Below, in pieces: positions 1 through 5,071 of a DNA stretch of 5,071 bases. The notes under the pieces were generated by a model that made no database searches, was not told where the DNA came from, and saw only the letters and a list, made by a program, of their open reading frames with translations. The DNA lies in NCBI GenBank assembly GCA_031259935.1, contig JAIRKV010000086.1, positions 1-5,071 on the forward strand, given 5' to 3'. This DNA comes from Prevotellaceae bacterium (lineage in GTDB: Bacteria > Bacteroidota > Bacteroidia > Bacteroidales > UBA932). Both the position numbers and the translations under genes were made by a program. Positions within the stretch are counted from its first letter, which is position 1; every line of letters begins with the position of its first letter.

Positions 1-162
1 AATCCTATAGAACGAGTGTGGTGGTTAATGAGGAAACAGGTAACACACAACAGATGGGTCAAATCCATGGAACAAAGAATAAATGAGTTTGAGGCTTGGT
101 GTCAGAATGTAAACAGGAAACAAATCATTTCTGTTTGTAATTTAATCGAAAATATTTATTAG
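1..162 (+). CDS. IS630-family transposase, C-terminal end (5' part outside the window)
   Basis: This reading frame is open from the first base and ends at TAG 160-162, giving 53 residues. It begins NPIERVWWLMRKQVTHNRW, which matches the signature near the C-terminus of IS630-family (DDE superfamily) transposases, usually NPIE-x-x-W followed by a basic segment and VTHN. In that family the Glu of NPIE (residue 4 here) is the last acidic residue of the DDE catalytic triad. The enzyme cuts and rejoins the element ends and inserts at TA dinucleotides. The rest of the fragment (a basic, Gln/Asn-rich tail ending LIENIY) looks like a normal C-terminus and shows no frameshift. Whether the full gene is intact cannot be seen because its start and its first two catalytic Asp residues lie to the left. 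The gene converges on ispF across 190 bp. The family call is fairly secure; the exact element is unknown. Confidence 0.8.
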   Translation, partial: NPIERVWWLMRKQVTHNRWVKSMEQRINEFEAWCQNVNRKQIISVCNLIENIY

Positions 163-352
163 ACTTTATCTTATTAAACTTTTGCAAAGGTCTCGAAATA
201 TCATTGCTGATTTTTTATTTGTAAGGAGCAGTTATATAAAATTTCAGGCGTTTAGTCAAAGATTTCAAGCGCTACCATGATTTATCCCGCTTTTATTGTG
301 TCGATGTTCAATAAAATAGATTTTTAATGAAGTTTAAACATCTGTTATAATT
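163..352. other. Convergent intergenic region, expected to contain the right end of the IS630 element
   Basis: This stretch lies between the transposase stop and the ispF stop. I see no credible gene in it; the longest ATG frame, starting near 276, runs for only about 16 codons. The right inverted repeat of the IS630 element should fall here, but its left partner is outside the window, so the boundary and the TA target duplication cannot be placed. GATGTT (303-308) and AACATC (337-342) are inverted copies, but the 28-nt loop and the lack of a following T-run make them a poor terminator. No convincing terminator for ispF was found. Confidence 0.4.
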
Positions 353-838
353 TCAATCATTTTTATCTTTCTCTATCAATACAACGGCATAAGCAGCAAT
401 ACCTTCTTCACGTCCGACAAAGCCCAATTTTTCGGTAGTAGTGGCTTTTATTGAAATCATGTCAGCATCAATATTCATTATTTTTGCCAAACATTTTTGC
501 ATTTCATCTACGTAGGGATTTATTTCAGGCTTCTGCAAACAAACAACAGAGTCGATATTAACAATAGCATATTTTTTTTCAGCAAGCAAATTAACCGTTT
601 TTCGCAAAAGTACTTTACTGTCAATATTTTTATATTGCATTTCACTGTCGGGAAAATGATGCCCGATATCGTTCAAAGCAGCAGCGCCAAGCAAAGCATC
701 GCATATTGCATGAATAAGCACATCGCCGTCGGAATGAGCAATTGCGCCTTTATTGTGATTAATTTTTATTCCCCCAATCCACAAATCAATGCCAAAACCT
801 AATTCGTGAACATCATATCCGTTTCCGATTCGTATCAT
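353..838 (-). CDS. ispF: 2-C-methyl-D-erythritol 2,4-cyclodiphosphate synthase (IspF)
   Basis: IspF is a cytosolic, metal-dependent homotrimer. It cyclises CDP-methylerythritol 2-phosphate to methylerythritol 2,4-cyclodiphosphate with release of CMP, in the MEP route to isopentenyl diphosphate. The 161-residue length is the usual one for the family, and all signature segments are present. GNGYDVHELG (residues 5-14) carries the metal ligands Asp9 and His11. AHSDGDVLIHAICDALLGA (34-52) carries the third expected ligand, His43. DIGHHFPDS (57-65) is the conserved loop. TTTEKLGFVGREEGIAA (133-149) is the CDP-binding and active-site segment. ATG at 836-838 is chosen because MIRIGNGYDVH matches the family N-terminus directly. 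The gene stands alone on the minus strand, divergent from the PorP-like gene, and has its own promoter-like box at 856-863. Nothing is truncated or missing. The identification is secure. Confidence 0.97.
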   Translation of the reverse strand: MIRIGNGYDVHELGFGIDLWIGGIKINHNKGAIAHSDGDVLIHAICDALLGAAALNDIGHHFPDSEMQYKNIDSKVLLRKTVNLLAEKKYAIVNIDSVVCLQKPEINPYVDEMQKCLAKIMNIDADMISIKATTTEKLGFVGREEGIAAYAVVLIEKDKND

Positions 839-855
839 AATTATGAATATTTTTG

Positions 856-863
856 CAAAGTTA
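856..863 (-). promoter_or_regulatory. Bacteroidota-type -7 promoter element for ispF
   Basis: Read on the minus strand, this octamer is TAACTTTG, a perfect match to the Bacteroidota -7 consensus TAnnTTTG. It ends 17 nt before the ispF ATG, so transcription would start near 849-852 and leave a leader of only about 11-14 nt. No clear -33 TTTG box lies at the usual distance. The call rests on the motif match and its position in the divergent intergenic region. Confidence 0.55.
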
Positions 864-910
864 AAAAAGAAAAATTAAAACCTCGCTTACAGATATAAAT
901 AAATTTTACC

Positions 911-918
911 TATCTTTG
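911..918 (+). promoter_or_regulatory. Bacteroidota-type -7 promoter element for the PorP-like gene
   Basis: TATCTTTG matches TAnnTTTG exactly and is followed by CATCAT, a common context for these promoters. It ends 30 nt before the TTG start at 949, so the predicted leader is about 24-27 nt. TTAC at 887-890 is a weak candidate for the -33 element with a spacing of 20 nt. The neighbouring minus-strand box at 856-863 makes this a compact back-to-back promoter pair. Confidence 0.6.
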
Positions 919-948
919 CATCATATAATTATATATTTATACTGAATT

Positions 949-2007
949 TTGAATAAAATTAATTTAATAAAATATTACTGTAAATTATCGTTTTTATTTG
1001 TAATTTATTTGTTTTTAGCGCCTGCCAATGTTTTACAGGCACAGGATCCGATATTCAGTTTATTTGAATCCACGGCTATGAATTTTAATCCGAGCCATAC
1101 AGGCAATGAAGATTATTCGCGCATTTCACTGGGATATCGAAATCAATATCCTACATACAAAAGTCCGTTTGCAACATATATGGCAGCATACGATTTGTAT
1201 TTTGAAAACATTCACAGCGGATTCGGATTAATGCTAATGCACGATAATGTTGCGAAAGGCGTTTTTACAACAACATCAATAAGTTTGGCATATTCAAACA
1301 ACATACGTCTTGCCGATGAATTATACATACGCGGAGGCTTGTCGCTTTCGTATTTTAACAGAAAACGTAACCCAAACGGATTAATATTTCCCGACATGCC
1401 TTATTTTAACGGTAATATTGCCTATCCTTCCGACTATCCTGTGATACATGGAAATACCATACACGTAGGATTCGGCGCAACTTTACTGTTTAAACGATTC
1501 AAAGCAGGAGCGGCAATACTTAATCTTGGCGGTCAGAATTTGTCACAATCAACATTAATATCTTTACCCGATCCTTTGAAAGTTACAGGTTATATTGCTT
1601 TTGATATTCCTGTTATCCAACGATATAATAGCAGAGCGATGAAAGAAGATGTGTTCGTTATATCTCCATACGCAAGATATATACGTCAATACGATTTTGA
1701 CGATATTGACATTGGCGCTTATTTTGATTTAAATAAAGTGTTTGCAGGCTTGTCGCACAGGTCGGATACAAATTTCAAAAATTCAACTTTTGTTGCAGCG
1801 GCAGGTTTTAGAACAAAATATTTTAATATCTCGTACAGCGCAAACTTTGGCAACCTGGGTTCACAGTCGCGTTATGTATCGGCACATGAAGTAAGTGTTA
1901 TATTTAAACTAAAAAACAAAGAAGAAGAGCGAATATTACAGGGAATATATTCGGACAGGCAACCAACTGAATATCAGCGAACAAGAACCTACAAATGTCC
2001 GTATTAA
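949..2007 (+). CDS. PorP/SprF-family type IX secretion system membrane protein
   Basis: This is a predicted outer-membrane beta-barrel of the PorP/SprF family, whose members work with the T9SS; SprF is needed for secretion of the adhesin SprB in Flavobacterium johnsoniae. The 352 residues begin with a signal peptide: a basic start, a hydrophobic stretch at about 13-26, and likely cleavage after LQA (Ala31), leaving QDPIFS at the mature N-terminus. QDP-x-F-S is the usual beginning of mature family members. FNPSHTGN (46-53), YRNQYPTY (63-70), and the SGFGLMLMHDN turn (90-100) followed by TTTSISLAYS match the family pattern. The remainder alternates short aromatic and Gly-rich strands, as expected for a barrel. 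The start is TTG at 949-951: an in-frame TGA at 943-945 blocks extension, and the next in-frame ATG lies beyond the signal peptide. The gene precedes gldJ by 102 bp. I cannot tell which PorP/SprF paralogue it is. Confidence 0.87.
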   Translation: MNKINLIKYYCKLSFLFVIYLFLAPANVLQAQDPIFSLFESTAMNFNPSHTGNEDYSRISLGYRNQYPTYKSPFATYMAAYDLYFENIHSGFGLMLMHDNVAKGVFTTTSISLAYSNNIRLADELYIRGGLSLSYFNRKRNPNGLIFPDMPYFNGNIAYPSDYPVIHGNTIHVGFGATLLFKRFKAGAAILNLGGQNLSQSTLISLPDPLKVTGYIAFDIPVIQRYNSRAMKEDVFVISPYARYIRQYDFDDIDIGAYFDLNKVFAGLSHRSDTNFKNSTFVAAAGFRTKYFNISYSANFGNLGSQSRYVSAHEVSVIFKLKNKEEERILQGIYSDRQPTEYQRTRTYKCPY

Positions 2008-2073
2008 CAATATTTAATAATATTAATTTTTCAAAAAAATGAATAAAAACAATAATATATCCAAAAAAAATAA

Positions 2074-2081
2074 TAATTTTG
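2074..2081 (+). promoter_or_regulatory. Possible Bacteroidota-type -7 promoter element for gldJ
   Basis: TAATTTTG fits TAnnTTTG and ends 28 nt before the gldJ ATG, predicting a leader of about 22-25 nt. The region is extremely AT-rich, so chance matches are more likely here, and no -33 TTTG is visible about 20 nt upstream. gldJ may therefore have its own promoter, be read through from the PorP-like gene, or both. The only hairpin in the gap is AATATT/AATATT (2009-2014 and 2019-2024), which is AT-only and too weak to call a terminator. Confidence 0.4.
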
Positions 2082-2109
2082 TACAATTATTTTATAGAAT
2101 AATGGTATT

Positions 2110-3636
2110 ATGAAACTAAAATTTTTACCGATAATTTACTGCATTTTTGCATTAAGTTTAACAGGATGTTTCCTGAAAAAGAAAAGTAGCGGCGTATCCG
2201 AAACAACAGGTTGGAAGTATAACGACCGTGAATATGGCGGTTTTGAAGTATTGACTCCGCGAAAACAAGCAACAGCGCCCGGTCTCGTGTTTATCGAAGG
2301 CGGATTATATGTTATGGGACGTGTTGTGGAAGACCTTGGTTATGCAAATAACAATACTCCACGCCGAGTTACTGTTGACTCATATTACATTGATGAAACG
2401 GAAGTTCGTAATGTCGATTACCGAGAATACATACACTGGTTAGGCAGAACTTATGTGTCGTATCCCAATGTTGTACAGAACGCCCTGCCCGATACTTTGG
2501 TCTGGCGCAGCCCAATGTCGTATAACGAGCCAATGGTGGAAACATATTTCCAGCATGTTTCATTCGACAACTATCCTGTTGTAGGCGTTACGTGGCGACA
2601 GGCAAGCGATTACTGCCTGTGGCGTACCGACCGCGTAAACGAAGTGCAACTTGTGAAGAAAGGCATTTTAAAATTAGATTTGGCAAGCCAAAAGGACGAC
2701 AACAATTTCAATACGGATGCATACCTTGCCGGACAATACGAAGGCACTGTCAAAAAAGGATTGAAAGACATATCATCCGATGATAAAAATGCAACGCGCA
2801 AAGTGAAAATGAGCGATGGAATATTATTCTCGAAATATCGTCTTCCAACAGAAGCAGAATGGGAATTTGCAGCTGCCGGACTTATAGGCGTAACCGAAAA
2901 TGAACGCATAACAGAACGAAAAGTATATCCGTGGACAGGCGGTTCTACCCGCAGCAATTATAAGAAAACGCGCGGACAAATGATGGCTAATTTCCAAAGA
3001 GGCAGAGGCGACCTTATGGGAGTTGCAGGCAATCCGAACGATGCATTTGCAACACCGGCTCCGGTGCGTTCGTTCCTGCCCAACGATTACGGTTTGTACT
3101 GCATGGCAGGAAATGTTAACGAGTGGGTTTTGGATGTTTACCGTCCACTGTCGTTCAACGATATGGATGAATTTAAACCGTTCCGCGGAAACGTTTATAC
3201 CAAATTTGCCGTTGACAGCGAAGGAAAACCATTGCAAAAAGACCAGTACGGCAGAATGATATATGATACGATAGGATATACTCCCGACAGATTTAATTAT
3301 CAAACAGGCGACTTGCGTAACTACAACGATGGAGATTACAAATCGCTTATGACCGACATCTCGGCAATAGAGAATCCCGAAGCGCTGTCGAAAACTTCGG
3401 ACATGTACTACCAGGGCGAAGGTGAACTTGGCAAAGGTCGTACATCGCTTATCAGCGACAAATCGAGAGTGTATAAAGGCGGCTCGTTTTTGGACAGAGC
3501 ATACTGGCTAAGCCCAAGTACACGGCGTTTCCTCGACGAAGACAAATCTGCCTGCGATATAGGTTTCCGATGCGCCATGAATATGGTTGGAACAAAATCA
3601 GACCAGATGGCAGCAGGTAAAAAACGAAAAAAATAA
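2110..3636 (+). CDS. gldJ: Gliding motility lipoprotein GldJ (FGE/SUMF1-fold)
   Basis: GldJ is an outer-membrane lipoprotein needed for gliding and for stability of its T9SS paralogue GldK in F. johnsoniae. The 508 residues start with a lipoprotein signal peptide whose lipobox is LTGC, with Cys20 as the acylation site. FLKKKSS follows; it lacks the acidic residues typical of surface-export signals, which suggests a periplasm-facing protein. TGWKYNDREYGGFE (33-46) and ALPDTLVWRSPMSYNE (125-140) resemble GldJ rather than GldK. The FGE-sulfatase fold shows as EGGLYVMG (63-70), YIDETEV (93-99), YPVVGVTWRQA (155-165), RLPTEAEWEFAA (244-255), MAGNVNEW (332-339), KGGSFLDRAYW (456-466) and DIGFRCA near the end. 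Asp462 occupies the place of the first FGE catalytic cysteine, so a structural rather than enzymatic role is likely. The protein is somewhat shorter than F. johnsoniae GldJ (about 560 residues, from memory) and ends in a basic KKRKK tail. GldK is the main alternative. A gldJ-murF order is, to my knowledge, recurrent in gliding Bacteroidota. Confidence 0.9.
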   Translation: MKLKFLPIIYCIFALSLTGCFLKKKSSGVSETTGWKYNDREYGGFEVLTPRKQATAPGLVFIEGGLYVMGRVVEDLGYANNNTPRRVTVDSYYIDETEVRNVDYREYIHWLGRTYVSYPNVVQNALPDTLVWRSPMSYNEPMVETYFQHVSFDNYPVVGVTWRQASDYCLWRTDRVNEVQLVKKGILKLDLASQKDDNNFNTDAYLAGQYEGTVKKGLKDISSDDKNATRKVKMSDGILFSKYRLPTEAEWEFAAAGLIGVTENERITERKVYPWTGGSTRSNYKKTRGQMMANFQRGRGDLMGVAGNPNDAFATPAPVRSFLPNDYGLYCMAGNVNEWVLDVYRPLSFNDMDEFKPFRGNVYTKFAVDSEGKPLQKDQYGRMIYDTIGYTPDRFNYQTGDLRNYNDGDYKSLMTDISAIENPEALSKTSDMYYQGEGELGKGRTSLISDKSRVYKGGSFLDRAYWLSPSTRRFLDEDKSACDIGFRCAMNMVGTKSDQMAAGKKRKK

Positions 3637-3650
3637 AATTAATAAACAGT

Positions 3651-3683
3651 AAATAAAACCTCATTCCGAGGTTTTATTTTTTT
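3651..3683 (+). terminator. Rho-independent terminator after gldJ
   Basis: AAATAAAACCTC (3651-3662) and GAGGTTTTATTT (3668-3679) form a perfect 12-bp stem closed by the 5-nt loop ATTCC. The T-run 3677-3683 completes an intrinsic terminator 15 bp after the gldJ stop. The A-rich left arm would also give a partial U-run in the opposite direction. The structure ends only 14 nt before the murF start, so it separates gldJ from murF transcriptionally or acts as a leaky attenuating element. Confidence 0.88.
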
Positions 3684-3697
3684 ATACGGCAAATAAT

Positions 3698-4987
3698 ATG
3701 AAAATATCAGATATTTACGAAATATTTAAAAAATATCCCGACATAATTACCGACAGCAGAGAAGTCGTTACCGGTTCAATTTTCGTAGCGCTTAAAGGCG
3801 ATACGTTTGATGGAAATAAATTTGTTGATTCGGCTCTTGAAAAAGGCGCTGCCTGTGCAATAGCCGACGACAAATCGCTTTCGGGAAAAGAAAGAATTAT
3901 TATTGTGGATGATGCTCTCAAAACCTTGCAGGATCTGGCGGCTTATCATCGAAAAAAACTTGGCACGCCTGTGCTTGCAATAACGGGCAGCAACGGAAAA
4001 ACTACAACAAAAGAACTTGTATATCGAATTCTTTCGAAAAAATTTAATGTTGCCGTTACCGAAGGAAATCTGAATAATCATATCGGAGTGCCGAAAACTT
4101 TGCTCAAAATGAAAATCGACAATAATTTTGCCGTCATTGAGATGGGAACAAATCATTTCGGAGAAATCAAAACATTATGCCAGATTGCAAATCCTGACTT
4201 TGGCTTAATAAATAACATAGGCAAGGCGCATCTCGAATTTTTCGGAAATATTGACGGAGTGGCAAAAGCAAAAGGCGAACTGTTTGAATTTTTATCAACT
4301 AATAACGGAAAAATATTTGTGAATAAAGATATTGACATAATTTCGAAAATTGCAGAAAAATATGTTAATAAAGAAAATATTATACCGTACAGCCGACAAA
4401 ATTACGGCATAAAAATTATTTCGACCGACAGTGAAAATCCGTATCTTCAATTTGTTTTCAACGAAATCGGAGTCTGCACAAAATTAACGGGCAAATATAA
4501 TATTGAGAATGTTTTATCGGCAATTGCAACAGGCAAGTATTTCAATATTCCGGATGCCGATATTGCAGCGGCAATCGAATCATACAATCCCGATAACAAT
4601 CGCTCGCAAAAAATAGAAACACGGCAAAACATTCTGTATATGGATGCATATAATGCAAATCCTACAAGTATGCAGGCATCGCTGCTGAACTTTATTAATC
4701 AAAACGTTACAAATAAGATGCTTATACTTGGCGATATGCGCGAACTTGGAGCGGGCAGCAAAGCCGAGCATCAAAATATTATACAAATGATAATCGAATC
4801 GAAGATAAACGATGTGCTGCTTGTTGGCGATTGCTTCGAAAATGCGGCGCAAAATACGGAATTTAAATGCTTCAAAAACGTTGATGATTGCATAAAATAC
4901 CTGTGCGGGAATAAAATCAGCAATCGAACGATTTTGATAAAAGGCTCACATGGTATACATCTCGAAAAGATTGAAAAATATTTATAA
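3698..4987 (+). CDS. murF: UDP-N-acetylmuramoyl-tripeptide--D-alanyl-D-alanine ligase (MurF)
   Basis: MurF is the cytoplasmic ATP-dependent ligase that adds D-Ala-D-Ala to UDP-MurNAc-tripeptide, the last soluble step in building the peptidoglycan pentapeptide precursor. At 429 residues it is near the family length (E. coli MurF is 452). Domain 1 (about 1-88) has DSREV-x-x-GSIFVALKG (19-34), which binds the UDP-MurNAc part. The central ATPase domain has the P-loop ITGSNGKTTTKEL (95-107, Lys101), EGNLNNHIGVPKTLL, EMGTNHFGEI and NNIGKAHLEFFG. In AKAKGELF, Lys192 sits where Mur ligases carry the carbamylated lysine. The C-terminal domain has YNIENVLSAIA, YNANPTSM (318-325), LGDMRELG (344-351) and a final IKGSHGIHLEKI. 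YNANP and GDMRELG separate MurF from MurC, MurD and MurE. The ATG at 3698 fits the family N-terminus. A terminator lies just upstream, so its promoter is unclear; TATTTTTT at 3675-3682 is a one-mismatch -7 candidate inside that terminator. Confidence 0.96.
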   Translation: MKISDIYEIFKKYPDIITDSREVVTGSIFVALKGDTFDGNKFVDSALEKGAACAIADDKSLSGKERIIIVDDALKTLQDLAAYHRKKLGTPVLAITGSNGKTTTKELVYRILSKKFNVAVTEGNLNNHIGVPKTLLKMKIDNNFAVIEMGTNHFGEIKTLCQIANPDFGLINNIGKAHLEFFGNIDGVAKAKGELFEFLSTNNGKIFVNKDIDIISKIAEKYVNKENIIPYSRQNYGIKIISTDSENPYLQFVFNEIGVCTKLTGKYNIENVLSAIATGKYFNIPDADIAAAIESYNPDNNRSQKIETRQNILYMDAYNANPTSMQASLLNFINQNVTNKMLILGDMRELGAGSKAEHQNIIQMIIESKINDVLLVGDCFENAAQNTEFKCFKNVDDCIKYLCGNKISNRTILIKGSHGIHLEKIEKYL

Positions 4988-5023
4988 CCGTTTTATAACA
5001 TCTGACCGACCGAACATATGGAC

Positions 5024-5045
5024 AGTTGTTTCTTAAAAACTTTTT
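5024..5045 (+). terminator. Weak terminator-like hairpin downstream of murF
   Basis: AGTT (5024-5027) pairs with AACT (5038-5041), and TTT (5029-5031) pairs with AAA (5035-5037), with G5028 bulged and a CTT loop. The T-run 5041-5045 follows. The stem is AT-rich and imperfect, so it is only a candidate for ending murF transcription. Nothing else is recognisable between 4988 and 5071. ACAGTT (5022-5027) and AACTGT (5058-5063) form a wider alternative inverted repeat. Confidence 0.25.
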
Positions 5046-5071
5046 ACATTATATATAAACTGTAAGCCGGG

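Noticed and set aside
180..189. TTTTGCAAAG, repeated at 851-860
   Set aside because: At 851-860 it overlaps the ispF -7 box. At 180-189 the minus-strand reading lacks the TA of TAnnTTTG, and the 10-bp match is short enough to be chance in AT-rich DNA.
497..802. 101-codon plus-strand open frame antisense to ispF
   Set aside because: It lies wholly inside the clearly functional ispF gene, and its predicted protein has no recognisable domain or sensible composition. It is a shadow of the conserved coding strand.
2009..2031. AATATT-TAAT-AATATT hairpin followed by AATTTTT, as a terminator for the PorP-like gene
   Set aside because: The stem is six A-T pairs only and would be unstable; similar structures arise often in this base composition.
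2824..3303. 159-codon minus-strand open frame inside gldJ
   Set aside because: It overlaps the conserved FGE-fold region of gldJ, which has all the family motifs. The antisense product is Cys/His/Ile-rich without any recognisable motif, and no promoter-like box precedes it.
3776..4156. 126-codon minus-strand open frame inside murF
   Set aside because: It is antisense to the P-loop region of murF. The product is rich in Phe, Arg and Lys, as expected from the reverse complement of an AT-rich coding strand.
5001..5071. Possible RNA gene or start of a new element after murF (GACCGACC direct repeat, ACAGTT/AACTGT inverted repeat)
   Set aside because: The repeats are very short, no tRNA or riboswitch arrangement could be folded by eye, and the window ends too soon to judge.
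1..5071. CRISPR array, toxin-antitoxin, phage or defence system
   Set aside because: No regularly spaced repeats, small paired genes or nuclease/helicase motifs were seen. Apart from the transposase end, every gene belongs to a known envelope or isoprenoid function.

Overview
The window looks like a chromosomal segment from an AT-rich member of the Bacteroidota. Three things point there. The start-proximal regions carry TAnnTTTG boxes, the -7 element of the Bacteroidota primary sigma factor. Recognisable Shine-Dalgarno sequences are absent. The gene content includes a PorP/SprF-family outer-membrane protein and the gliding lipoprotein GldJ, which are confined to this phylum. A GldJ-type protein favours a lineage with a type IX secretion system (T9SS) and possibly gliding motility. 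I cannot name the genus.

Layout: bases 1-162 hold the C-terminal end of an IS630-family transposase that enters from the left edge. Bases 163-352 are non-coding and should contain the insertion sequence's right terminus. Bases 353-838 (minus strand) encode IspF of the MEP isoprenoid pathway. A 110-bp divergent intergenic region (839-948) carries one promoter-like box for ispF and one for the next gene. Bases 949-2007 (plus) encode a PorP/SprF-family protein that starts with TTG. Bases 2110-3636 (plus) encode GldJ, a lipoprotein with a formylglycine-generating-enzyme (FGE/SUMF1) fold that lacks the FGE cysteine pair. A strong intrinsic terminator (3651-3683) follows. Bases 3698-4987 (plus) encode MurF. 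The last 84 bases are non-coding, with a weak terminator-like hairpin.

The three plus-strand genes are all envelope genes. The PorP-like beta-barrel and GldJ are predicted parts of the secretion/gliding apparatus at the outer membrane and its periplasmic face. MurF completes the UDP-MurNAc-pentapeptide precursor in the cytoplasm. ispF is indirectly related through the isoprenoid precursor of the lipid carrier undecaprenyl phosphate, but it is transcribed separately.

I do not see an undescribed system here. The most useful points are the terminator wedged only 14 nt upstream of murF, the pseudo-enzyme character of GldJ, the pairing of a PorP-like gene with gldJ, and the TTG start of the PorP-like gene.
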